From: an uncultured Lachnospiraceae bacterium
GTDB lineage: Bacteria; Bacillota; Clostridia; Lachnospirales; Lachnospiraceae
Direction of reading: 5' to 3'
Assembly: GCA_900554925.1 (NCBI GenBank)
Contig: USJG01000019.1
Span: 1 to 25,266 of the forward strand
DNA length: 25,266 nucleotides
Shown here: positions 9,037 through 15,816 of the stretch, piece by piece
Layout of the letters: each line of letters opens with the position of its first letter
Position numbering within the stretch: position 1 is the first letter of the stretch
Program-made: the position numbers and the translations under genes
Notes under the pieces: generated by a model
Seen by the model: the letters and a program-made list of their open reading frames with translations, nothing else
Databases searched by the model: none
What the model was told of the DNA's origin: nothing

Positions 9037-10128
9037 TCAGAAATCCATATCCTCAAGCAATGCTTCCCACTGATCCAATATCACTTCTTTTCTGAAGCGC
9101 TCTGTTGATTCTTTTGCCTTCTCCCCCATCTGTCTGCGTAAATTTTCATCCCTCATAAGCAGTTCCATTTTTTCCGCGAAAACCCTTGTGTTTCCCGGTT
9201 TTATCAAAAAACCGTTTTCTCCGTCTGTCACAATTTCACCTGGCCCTGCCTTGCAGGAGTAACTGACAACCGGAAGTGAAAAATCCATTGCTTCCAGTAA
9301 AACCATACCGAATCCTTCATCTCTCGAAGGCAGAACAAATATTGCAGCTGATTTATAATATTGTTCTATTTTGGAAACGTTACCAATAAATTGTAAATTT
9401 TTAAGCCCTGCGGCTCTTTTTTCCTTTTCCAGTATTTTTTTGTCTTCTCCCTCTCCCGCGATCAAAAGCGTCCACTCCGGATATTTGCTCTCAAGCTCTT
9501 TCCAGCTTTTGATCAAAAGGTCAAAGCCTTTCGCCCTCGTCAGCCTTCCTGCTGCGAAAACAATGGGCTTTTCCGCCCTCTTTTGAGGTACATCCTCGTA
9601 AGGATTGGGATTATAAATTCGTCTGATCCCACATTTCAGCTTTAGATTTTCCAGGTAATACCCTTTATCTTCCTCTGACAGAACAATCAGCTGTTCTGAA
9701 AACCTGGCCACAAGCCTTCTTGCAATTTTCCGCAGATTATTATTTTTTCTGAAATGATAATAATAATTAAAATGCTCCCACGAAATCCAGTGAATTTGGG
9801 GTCTTAACCTTTTTAAAAAGAAGGAATAAAATCCAAGTATAATATCTACATCTATCAGGAAATCTGCTTTCTGCTTATTTAAAATATCTCTGACAGCCCG
9901 AATCTTCTTAACAGCACCTGCTTTAGGGACTTCGGCCTCCAGCCAGTAAACCCTGATTTCTTCCTTAAGCGGAAAGAAAGTCTCTCCCTTACCCCAGATA
10001 CTTACAATAGAAACCCCATGGCCTCTCTGCACAAGTCCATTGGCTATCACGGAAAGAACTCTTTCAGTCCCACCGGAATGTGTCATATTTCCTATGAGGA
10101 AAACGATTTCTTTTTTTTGTTCGCCCAT
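9037..10128 (-). CDS. GT4 family glycosyltransferase (first gene of the operon)
   Basis: 363 residues with a GT-B fold. The N-terminal domain has FLIGNMTHSGGTERV, the glycine-rich acceptor loop typical of GT4. The C-terminal domain has AAGRLTRAKGFDLLI and the E-x7-E motif EGFGMVLLE. Length is normal for the family. It is distinct from PelF and lacks the PelF N-terminal signature. The start at 10128 has an AAAGGG ribosome site with 8-base spacing, and the promoter at 10151-10180 would leave a leader of only about 15 bases. It is the first of at least eight co-directional genes. Substrate cannot be told from the sequence. Confidence 0.9.
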   Translation of the reverse strand: MGEQKKEIVFLIGNMTHSGGTERVLSVIANGLVQRGHGVSIVSIWGKGETFFPLKEEIRVYWLEAEVPKAGAVKKIRAVRDILNKQKADFLIDVDIILGFYSFFLKRLRPQIHWISWEHFNYYYHFRKNNNLRKIARRLVARFSEQLIVLSEEDKGYYLENLKLKCGIRRIYNPNPYEDVPQKRAEKPIVFAAGRLTRAKGFDLLIKSWKELESKYPEWTLLIAGEGEDKKILEKEKRAAGLKNLQFIGNVSKIEQYYKSAAIFVLPSRDEGFGMVLLEAMDFSLPVVSYSCKAGPGEIVTDGENGFLIKPGNTRVFAEKMELLMRDENLRRQMGEKAKESTERFRKEVILDQWEALLEDMDF

Positions 10129-10150
10129 TAAATATACCCTTTCATAATTT

Positions 10151-10180
10151 ATATTAAGTTATTATTTTTATCCCTGTCAA
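10151..10180 (-). promoter_or_regulatory. Sigma-A promoter of the Pel-type operon
   Basis: On the minus strand TTGACA (10180-10175) is followed after 18 bases by TAATAT (10156-10151). A second TTGACA (10229-10224) has no good -10. Next to it is the palindrome ACGATCGT (10233-10240), a possible operator. No other promoter of this quality is visible inside the operon. Confidence 0.65.
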
Positions 10181-10292
10181 CTCGGAAATTTTACTAATTT
10201 TTCAGTTTCATTTTTGAGTATTTTGTCAAGTGACGATCGTTATATATTATCAGGCTGAAAATTGCTTCAAAATAACTGGGTATTTGGCGCGC

Positions 10293-10325
10293 AAAAAAAG
10301 CCGACAAACTGTGAGTTCATCGGCT
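10293..10325 (-). terminator. Rho-independent terminator of the MerR-family gene
   Basis: A 12-bp stem (10314-10325 with 10299-10310, two G-U pairs) closes a 3-base loop and is followed on the minus strand by seven T. It lies 15 bases after the stop at 10340 and separates the regulator from the polysaccharide operon. Confidence 0.9.
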
Positions 10326-10339
10326 CTATAAGGGAAAGC

Positions 10340-11074
10340 TTATTTGTGACAATAAACAGAAATTGCCTGTCTTACAAATTCTGCGGTTCCTTCTTTGCCA
10401 AAACGGTCTATATTTTTCTTAAAACGCTCATCACTAACATACATCTCGCCCAATTCCTTTAAAATTTCATTATTGCAGGTATAAAAATTTTGGCTGATAT
10501 AGGCTTGTAAAGTGGCCACCTTTTCCTGAACAGTTTTATCATCAGGCGACAGTTGTTTCATATCCCCGAACTGAGCAAACAGAGACATCATTTCATCAGC
10601 AAGCTTATCATAATTGTGCTCACTCTGGGAAGCAGCTCTTTGTTCATACTCCTGATATGCTTTGGACTCTCCCCATTTTGCCTTAACTTCTGCCTTGTAC
10701 TGCTTAATCTCATTGGTATCAAAAGCTTCAAAGTTCATTGTCCTTACTCCTTTAGTCTGAATTTCACGGGCAAAGGAAATAAGCTTTTCTATATGCTTAT
10801 ATTGTAATTCCAACAGTTTGATCTGCTGTGCTATTGCTTCTTCCTGATTAAAATCAGGACTGTCAAGAATTACCTTAATTTCCTTCAGAGGAAATTGCAA
10901 TTCACGGAACAATAAAATATTTTGCAAACGGCTAAGGGCTGTATCGTCATACATTCGATAGCCTGCCTCTGTTACTTTTGCAGGTTTCAAAAGTCCAATG
11001 GCATCATAATAGTGCAGTGTGCGCACACTGACACCTGTAAGTTTACTGACTTCTTTTACTGTCCGCATTTTCAT
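10340..11074 (-). CDS. MerR family regulator with TipAS-like effector domain
   Basis: 244 residues. The N-terminal winged helix is typical MerR (VKEVSKLTGVSVRTLHYYDAIGLLKP, split here as helix-turn-helix plus wing), followed by a long coiled-coil linker (about 75-115). A C-terminal helical domain from about residue 120 (KWGESKAYQEYEQRAA to the end) matches the TipAS antibiotic-recognition fold of TipA and Mta-type proteins. Such proteins bind thiopeptides or other hydrophobic drugs and activate their own and efflux promoters. Two ATGs are possible; the second (11068) has better spacing from GGAAAGGGGG, so the product may be two residues shorter. The gene has its own MerR-type promoter and a terminator, and no efflux gene is next to it, so it may act on itself and at a distance. 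Confidence 0.9.
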   Translation of the reverse strand: MKMRTVKEVSKLTGVSVRTLHYYDAIGLLKPAKVTEAGYRMYDDTALSRLQNILLFRELQFPLKEIKVILDSPDFNQEEAIAQQIKLLELQYKHIEKLISFAREIQTKGVRTMNFEAFDTNEIKQYKAEVKAKWGESKAYQEYEQRAASQSEHNYDKLADEMMSLFAQFGDMKQLSPDDKTVQEKVATLQAYISQNFYTCNNEILKELGEMYVSDERFKKNIDRFGKEGTAEFVRQAISVYCHK

Positions 11075-11094
11075 CCCCCTTTCCGTGTAATGTC

Positions 11095-11125
11095 ATTCTA
11101 AACTATAACGCAGCGTCAGAGTCAA
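11095..11125 (-). promoter_or_regulatory. MerR-type promoter/operator with 19-bp spacer
   Basis: TTGACT (11125-11120) and TAGAAT (11100-11095) are separated by 19 bases rather than 17, the mark of MerR-activated promoters. The spacer region holds the imperfect dyad ACTCTGACG-CTG-CGTTATAGT. This suggests autoregulation by the downstream MerR protein. The -35 starts 8 bases after the stop of the nitrilase-family gene. Confidence 0.8.
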
Positions 11126-11132
11126 TAGGGTT

Positions 11133-12005
11133 TTAAAACTTTTCTGTGCTCTGGTGAAGGCAGACCTCCCTGATAAAAGGATATTCAATCTTATCCGATA
11201 ATAAATCTCCATATGCCTTCGTTTTCCGGAAGGTATTCCCCATCATCTCCTGTTCTCTGTATCTGCGAATGCTGTCCATGTCAAAATCTGCATAAAAGAT
11301 TCCTTCGCTTAGCTCATCTGCCATTAAAAGAGTATTATCAACGCACCTTCCATTGTGATCCCAGCAGATTGGGCTGAACGCGCAGGAATTTCCGGCATTT
11401 TCTCCGTTAGGATTTGCCATTGCCACTCCAACCATATTCTCGTATGCCCGTGTTGACAGCGCCTGCACTCTTGGCTTCATTGTGCCGCAGTCATTGGGAA
11501 CGAGTATGATTTCCGCACCTTTAAGCATAAGGATCCTTGCGCTTTCAGGATATTCTCTGTCATAGCATATCATAACGCCAAGCTTGATCCCGCTAAATTC
11601 ACAGACTTTAAACTCATTCCCGCTTTCCAGGGCCTTCTCGTCTGCGAAGTCACAGGTATGCACCTTTGAGTACTTCATCAGGAGATTTCCCTCTTTATCA
11701 ATAACATAGGCAGAATTTTGGGGCTTTAATGTTCCCCTTGTAAATGCGGTTAATACAATTCCTATATTATATTTTTTAGCATTATCGCATATTTCTTTGA
11801 TGTATTTGCTGTCATCCTTAAGAACATCCTTATTATCAACTGGCAGGCCATATCCTGTCAGGAAGCATTCCGGCAAAAGCAGCAGATCCGCTTTCTTTTC
11901 CGCAGCCTCCTTCATGCTGGAAATAATAGTTTCCATGTTATCTGAAATTTTCCTGTCTTTGGCTCTCTTTTGCAAAACAGCTACCTTGAAATTCACTCTT
12001 TCCAT
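11133..12005 (-). CDS. Carbon-nitrogen hydrolase (nitrilase superfamily)
   Basis: 290 residues from the ATG at 12005, which is preceded by GAGAGGG with 7-base spacing. The longer reading from 12035 lacks such a site. The Glu-Lys-Cys triad is complete: Glu46 in LLPECFLTGYG, Lys114 in KYSKVHTCDF, Cys147 in VMICYDREYPE. These enzymes hydrolyse amides or nitriles (omega-amidase, carbamoyl-putrescine amidase and others); the substrate is not evident. No signal peptide, so cytosolic. It is a single-gene unit with an extended -10 promoter, and merR follows without a terminator between them. A function with the MerR protein is possible but not shown. Confidence 0.9.
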   Translation of the reverse strand: MERVNFKVAVLQKRAKDRKISDNMETIISSMKEAAEKKADLLLLPECFLTGYGLPVDNKDVLKDDSKYIKEICDNAKKYNIGIVLTAFTRGTLKPQNSAYVIDKEGNLLMKYSKVHTCDFADEKALESGNEFKVCEFSGIKLGVMICYDREYPESARILMLKGAEIILVPNDCGTMKPRVQALSTRAYENMVGVAMANPNGENAGNSCAFSPICWDHNGRCVDNTLLMADELSEGIFYADFDMDSIRRYREQEMMGNTFRKTKAYGDLLSDKIEYPFIREVCLHQSTEKF

Positions 12006-12035
12006 ATTTACGCCCTCTCTTTCTGACACAGGCAA

Positions 12036-12044
12036 ATTATAACA
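12036..12044 (-). promoter_or_regulatory. Extended -10 promoter of the nitrilase-family gene
   Basis: TGTTATAAT on the minus strand (TATAAT at 12041-12036) lies about 30 bases before the ATG at 12005. No good -35 is seen at 17 bases, which fits an extended -10 (TGn) promoter. Confidence 0.5.
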
Positions 12045-12054
12045 TAATTTTCTA

Positions 12055-12063
12055 TGCTATAAA
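12055..12063 (+). promoter_or_regulatory. Possible extended -10 promoter of the 46-residue ORF
   Basis: TGCTATAAA on the plus strand lies 56 bases before the small ORF start and only 14 bases from the opposite-strand promoter, so the 12006-12118 interval may be a divergent promoter region. No clear -35 is seen. Confidence 0.3.
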
Positions 12064-12118
12064 CAGGATTATTATTTTTGCAATAGGGTAATACTAATAA
12101 AAAAACACAGGAGGCACT

Positions 12119-12259
12119 ATGAAGGTCACAGACAAAAAGAAACCAATAAGCACAATTCCAAAAGGTGTTTGGGAGAGCAGCAGAAATAAAAATGATAAGC
12201 CAGTAAATCCGTCTACTGATTTGCAGGGAAACGGTTATCCTGTTCAAAAAGGCAAATAG
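12119..12259 (+). CDS. Small hypothetical protein, 46 residues
   Basis: ATG at 12119 is preceded by CAGGAGG with 5-base spacing, one of the best ribosome sites in the window. The frame runs 46 codons to TAG at 12257-12259. The product is basic and hydrophilic at the start (MKVTDKKKPISTIPKGVW) and rich in Asn, Pro, Lys and Gly further on. It has no membrane segment, no Cys, and no recognisable motif. It is the only plausible plus-strand gene in the window and is transcribed divergently from the nitrilase gene. I do not recognise the family. Its reality rests on the ribosome site and the free space around it; a chance ORF is possible. Confidence 0.55.
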   Translation: MKVTDKKKPISTIPKGVWESSRNKNDKPVNPSTDLQGNGYPVQKGK

Positions 12260-12534
12260 AGAGGGATTTTATCTCAGAAATGTATTAATAATCTCATCCA
12301 GTACCTTAACTGATAGTAGATGGGATTTGGTTTCATGGGTAAGTATAAGATTTTTACAATGTATGCTTCAGAATCCATCATCCCCAGGTGCTCCCAATAG
12401 AAGGTTTCTCCTTAAAAACAATAATGGGTAACCGCATCTTAATATTTTTCACATTACTTTGGGAAATCATAAATGATGGTAAATAAAGAAACATTAGAAT
12501 GCACATAATTTTAAGCTGTGCACCTTGAATATAG
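12260..12534. other. Gene-poor stretch with a possible gene remnant
   Basis: No intact gene is seen. On the minus strand 12269-12367 a frame after a TGA reads like a protein tail (NLILTHETKSHLLSVKV, ending INTFLR and TAA) with no start, so it could be the relic of a lost gene. On the plus strand ATCTCATC (12288-) can pair weakly with GATGGGAT, followed by TTTGGTTT, a poor terminator candidate for the 46-residue ORF. The longer minus-strand ORF that covers part of this stretch runs into the tRNA and is not a gene. Confidence 0.35.
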
Positions 12535-12568
12535 AAAAATAGGAAGCCTGTCAAATAAGGCTTCCTAT
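12535..12568 (-). terminator. Rho-independent terminator of tRNA-Leu
   Basis: A perfect 11-bp stem (12558-12568 with 12539-12549), an 8-base loop and a T run follow directly after the tRNA 3' end. Confidence 0.9.
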
Positions 12569-12570
12569 AA

Positions 12571-12655
12571 TGCGGAAGATGGGACTTGAACCCACACGAG
12601 CGCAATGCTCACAAGATCCTTAGTCTTGCTCGTCTGCCAGTTCCGACACTTCCGC
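12571..12655 (-). tRNA. tRNA-Leu, anticodon AAG
   Basis: 85 bases that fold as a class II tRNA. The 7-bp acceptor is GCGGAAG with CTTCCGC, discriminator A. The D stem is TCG/CGA, the anticodon stem CAAGA/TCTTG with loop CTAAGGA (anticodon AAG), the long variable arm GAGC-ATTGC-GCTC, and the T arm carries TTCAAGT. CCA is not encoded (TTA follows), so it must be added after transcription. A34 in the anticodon is unusual in bacteria, where CUU/CUC is mostly read by GAG. It has its own promoter and terminator. Confidence 0.97.
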
Positions 12656-12676
12656 TTGACTCACGCCACGAATGAT

Positions 12677-12705
12677 ATGATACCATTAGCAGCGTAATTA
12701 GTCAA
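12677..12705 (-). promoter_or_regulatory. tRNA-Leu promoter
   Basis: TTGACT (12705-12700), 17-base spacer, TATCAT (12682-12677) with an upstream TGG extension. The expected start point is about 15 bases before the mature tRNA 5' end. Confidence 0.75.
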
Positions 12706-12715
12706 TACCCATTTT

Positions 12716-13630
12716 TTATTTTTTCTTTCTTTCATTGGCAGCTTTTTTTAATTCTTCCAGAGCCTCTTCAAAACGCTTGGAATACATGGTAGGATTTCCC
12801 TTGATCAAAGCTCTCTGATAGAAGTCCTTTAACCGCTTAAACTGCAGACGATGCTCCTTTTCTATGGTGTACTTGCTGCGCAGCTCCACGATTTCCTCCC
12901 GCATATCCTCCATAAGCTCGGAGGGATGGCTTTTTACCCATTCCCTGAAGGATTTGAATCTTTCCTCTATATTATCCATTAATTCATCAATACGCACACT
13001 GCTTTCCAGCTTCCGCGTCTCACGCTCATCATTGACTACCGCAATAAGCACATCCAGCCGCTTCTGAATCCGTTCCATTTCTTCCTTTGCTTTCTCCAGG
13101 CCGATCAGGATATCCCGCAGGTCCATAGCTGCCTTGAAGGAAAGGGTAAAGTCAATGATAATGTACACTGTAACAATTACTGTAATTACAGCCACTGCTG
13201 CAGCAGGAATGGCAAAAACAATCTTCTCCACCCCTTTATGCAGAAACTCCGTCATAAAAATAGTCAAAAAGCCCCACGCAATAGTAGAGGAAAGGCAAAT
13301 ATGCCCCTTGTAGTTAAATTTCTGATTGGAATAATCCCAGTACCGCACCTTAAAAAGCGCTTCCATAGCTATGCCTGTAACCAGCTCAAGGGCTGTGGCA
13401 CCGATACAGCCTGCAAGGTAGGTCAGAAAAATGTTATCCTGAAAAGGCATGGAGACCACAAGCATCATAATAGCTCCGCTTCCGTAAATAGGGAGAAAAG
13501 GCCCGCGCATAAAGCCGCGGTTTACAAATTTTCTGCTCTTTACAGAAACATATGCAGATTCAAATACCCAACCAAAAAAGCAATAAAAATAAAAGAAAAA
13601 CAGCCATTGAATGATGGAATAATGATACAT
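12716..13630 (-). CDS. CmpB-like putative ABC-transporter membrane protein (PF06541 type)
   Basis: 304 residues. The N-terminal half has about five hydrophobic segments and carries the motifs of the CmpB/putative ABC-transporter type IV family (FFGWVFESAYVS, NRGFMRGPFLPIYG, LELVTG, RYWDYS). From about residue 180 it becomes a long charged coiled coil (EKAKEEMERIQKRLDVL and on), ending in a Lys/Arg tail. The transport role is only a database name; no substrate is known. The gene follows the COG0523-fusion gene by 29 bases with AAGGGAG before its ATG, so it is probably the third gene of that operon. The metal link is therefore by context only. Confidence 0.8.
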   Translation of the reverse strand: MYHYSIIQWLFFFYFYCFFGWVFESAYVSVKSRKFVNRGFMRGPFLPIYGSGAIMMLVVSMPFQDNIFLTYLAGCIGATALELVTGIAMEALFKVRYWDYSNQKFNYKGHICLSSTIAWGFLTIFMTEFLHKGVEKIVFAIPAAAVAVITVIVTVYIIIDFTLSFKAAMDLRDILIGLEKAKEEMERIQKRLDVLIAVVNDERETRKLESSVRIDELMDNIEERFKSFREWVKSHPSELMEDMREEIVELRSKYTIEKEHRLQFKRLKDFYQRALIKGNPTMYSKRFEEALEELKKAANERKKK

Positions 13631-13659
13631 CCCAATCTCCCTTTCTCATCTTTTGTCTT

Positions 13660-14589
13660 TTACACAAAGCTGATTATTTCCTCTTTTGGAGCATTCGCCT
13701 GCTCCACGCTTAAGGCCTTAAGCACCGGTCCTTCACCGCCGTAATCCGCAAAGTACTCCCTGGCAACCCTGGCAGTTACTTTTACCCACTGTTTATCCGT
13801 TAACCGCTCTGCCTTATCATATTCACAGGCATAGCCTAAAAATGCCATGTCCTCTGCACAACAGGTCATTGCCATACGCCCCGGCACAAAGTATCCTCTT
13901 GGAAATCCCTCAGGTTTTAATACCATTGCTGTAAACTGGATGGTCTTGCCAACATAGCGCTCCAGATTGTCCATACTGTCCAGATACCAGATCCCGTATC
14001 CTTCATTGTCCAGCTCAATAATCGGATCATTTAAATTGTAAGGAAGATCCTCCTCAAAGATTTGATTTATTTCTCCCTGTGAATCTTCAAAAATAATTTC
14101 TGCCCTGGGATTGATTGCCTTTACATTTCTCTTATAAACGCTTAAATCTTCCACATTATCACAGCGGTTAAAAATAATCATTTCAGATTTTCTCAGCATT
14201 TCCGCAAGTAATGACTTCATATTTGTAAAGTACATGGGAAAAGAGGATGCATCAATGGTTGTGATCTGCTGTTCAATAGTCCAGTGGAAAGGCAGCTTCA
14301 TATTTTTAAAATTCCACATTCCATTATATTCTATAATGATACGTTCAGGCTTGTATTTCTTTTCCAGTTCAAATAAATGAGAGGCGTTAAATTCTTCCTC
14401 TTCCTCAATTACAACCATGTCCGTGCGGCTCTTTTTTAAGAGCTTATCTTCATACTCTATCTCGCCCTCTTCACAGACAATAAGCAGGGTTCTTCCCTTA
14501 ATCTGAAAATAGGGCTGCCCCAGTGTATAACAGATAAACTCAGTCTTTCCGCTTTCCAGAAAACCATTTATCACATAAACCGGCTTCAT
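13660..14589 (-). CDS. COG0523-like GTPase domain fused to a YcgQ/TIGR03943-type C-terminal domain
   Basis: 309 residues from the ATG at 14589, chosen because AAGGG lies 5 bases upstream; the reading from 14628 has no such site. The N-terminal part has a P-loop (GFLESGKTEF) in the COG0523 setting and NRCD in place of NKxD. The CxCC metal motif of COG0523 proteins is absent. From about residue 195 to the end it resembles the conserved C-terminal part of YcgQ/TIGR03943 proteins: GYGIWYLD, VGKTIQFTAMV, FPRGYFVPGRMAMTCCAED, WVKVTARV, YGGEGPVL. YcgQ and the COG0523 protein YciC are both tied to zinc limitation in Bacillus subtilis. Here the two families appear in one chain, 28 bases after a full COG0523 gene. 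A role in metal delivery is inferred. Confidence 0.75.
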   Translation of the reverse strand: MKPVYVINGFLESGKTEFICYTLGQPYFQIKGRTLLIVCEEGEIEYEDKLLKKSRTDMVVIEEEEEFNASHLFELEKKYKPERIIIEYNGMWNFKNMKLPFHWTIEQQITTIDASSFPMYFTNMKSLLAEMLRKSEMIIFNRCDNVEDLSVYKRNVKAINPRAEIIFEDSQGEINQIFEEDLPYNLNDPIIELDNEGYGIWYLDSMDNLERYVGKTIQFTAMVLKPEGFPRGYFVPGRMAMTCCAEDMAFLGYACEYDKAERLTDKQWVKVTARVAREYFADYGGEGPVLKALSVEQANAPKEEIISFV

Positions 14590-14617
14590 TGTTTCCCTTC
14601 TTTCTTTGTCACAGATA

Positions 14618-15778
14618 CTATTTCTCAAAAAGTTTCTTTAAATTATCTTCCTTTAACTTAGAACCGATCACACAGAATTTTCCTGTCACATCTGCCTTGC
14701 CATCACGGACATTGCTCTCTCCCGGCACATAATCAAAGTATACCCATCCGCCCTCTGCTCCGGGCACCATACCCTTGGCACGGAGAACAAATCCATACTC
14801 CTTTTCATTTTCAAGCTCTTCCAGTATATGTTCAATTTCCTCTTTACTGTATGCCGCAGGAGTTTCCATCCCCCAGCTTGTAAAAATTTCATCTGCGTGA
14901 TGATGTCCGTGCTCATGGTCGTGGCATCCGCACGTACAATCCGGGCCATGATCATGTCCATCTTCATCATGATGGTGATGGTCATGCTCCTCTTCATCAT
15001 GGTGGTGGCAGTGCTCATGCTCCTCTTCATCATGGTGGTGACAGTGGCCATGTTCCTCTTCATCATCATGGTGGTGGTGGCAGTGGCCATGCTCCTCCTC
15101 GCCGTGATGATGGTGGTGATGGTGTTCTTCTTCTTTATTTCTATGGGCCTGAATCTCTGCCATAAGCTCTGCTTCCAGATCCTTGGCGCCTTCAATGGTT
15201 TCAAGAATATCCTTTCCGTCAAGTTCCTCCCATGGCGTTGTGATGATGGTGGCTTTCGCATTGTGCTCTCTGATCAATTCAATGCACTTGTTCAGTTTTT
15301 CCTCGGAGATATTACCTGTCCGGCTTAAAATGATCGTACCCGCATGGGCGATCTGATTGATAAAGAACTCTCCGAAATTCTTGATATACATTTTACACTT
15401 GGAGGCATCTACTACTGCAACCGCGCTGTTTAAAACTACTTCTTTTTCGTCAATTACATCCTGCACTGCTTTCATAACGTCGGAAAGCTTGCCTACCCCT
15501 GAAGGCTCTATCAGAATTCTCTCAGGCTCATAGGTACGCATAACCTCTTTTAAGGAAGTGCCGAAATCGCCTACCAGTGAGCAGCAGATGCAGCCGGAGT
15601 TCATTTCCTTAATCTCAATGCCTGCTTCTTTTAAAAACCCGCCGTCAATGCCGATCTCTCCAAACTCGTTTTCAATCAGTACTACCTTAGTATCTTTCAA
15701 TGCCTCTGCCAGCAGCTTTTTAATTAATGTTGTCTTTCCTGCACCCAGAAAACCGGATACAATATCAATTTTGGTCAT
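14618..15778 (-). CDS. COG0523 (CobW/ZNG1-like) metallochaperone GTPase with His-rich loop
   Basis: 386 residues. Walker A GFLGAGKTT (9-17), ENEFGEIGID (36-45), the metal-binding GCICCS with Cys63, Cys65 and Cys66, and IEPSGVGK (90-97) are all typical of COG0523. The NKxD base-recognition motif is replaced by SRTGN. Residues 219-294 are an insertion with about 36 His plus Cys, built from near-repeats of HGHCHHHDEEE and ending in CTCGC. The CobW C-terminal domain follows (EYGFVLRAKG, GGWVYFDY). The family hydrolyses GTP to load zinc, cobalt or nickel into client proteins; the loop may store or sense metal. The promoter at 15817-15845 is strong. It heads an operon with the fusion protein and the CmpB-like gene. 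Confidence 0.93.
   Translation of the reverse strand: MTKIDIVSGFLGAGKTTLIKKLLAEALKDTKVVLIENEFGEIGIDGGFLKEAGIEIKEMNSGCICCSLVGDFGTSLKEVMRTYEPERILIEPSGVGKLSDVMKAVQDVIDEKEVVLNSAVAVVDASKCKMYIKNFGEFFINQIAHAGTIILSRTGNISEEKLNKCIELIREHNAKATIITTPWEELDGKDILETIEGAKDLEAELMAEIQAHRNKEEEHHHHHHHGEEEHGHCHHHHDDEEEHGHCHHHDEEEHEHCHHHDEEEHDHHHHDEDGHDHGPDCTCGCHDHEHGHHHADEIFTSWGMETPAAYSKEEIEHILEELENEKEYGFVLRAKGMVPGAEGGWVYFDYVPGESNVRDGKADVTGKFCVIGSKLKEDNLKKLFEK
14897..15124 (-). repeat. Tandem repeat encoding the His-rich loop
   Basis: About four to five degenerate 30-39-base units (CAT/CAC and GAG/GAA codons) encode HGHCHHHDEEE-like units inside the COG0523 gene. The skew (GTG/ATG on the plus strand) produces long shadow ORFs in other frames. 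Repeat number is likely to vary between strains. Confidence 0.85.
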
Positions 15779-15816
15779 AGTAATCCTTCTTTCTAATACA
15801 TAGCGTTTTTCGTATC

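Noticed and set aside
12378..12605. 75-codon minus-strand ORF beginning inside the tRNA
   Set aside because: It starts within tRNA-Leu and runs through its terminator; such ORFs are chance readings of tRNA sequence.
14897..15124. CRISPR-like array
   Set aside because: The repeats are codon-based (His/Glu/Cys) within an intact gene and lack unique spacers. No cas genes are in the window.
14686..15328. Long ORFs in other frames over the His-rich loop (14686-15261 minus, 14828-15328 plus)
   Set aside because: They are produced by the CAT/CAC repeat, which lacks stops in several frames. The COG0523 frame has all family motifs.
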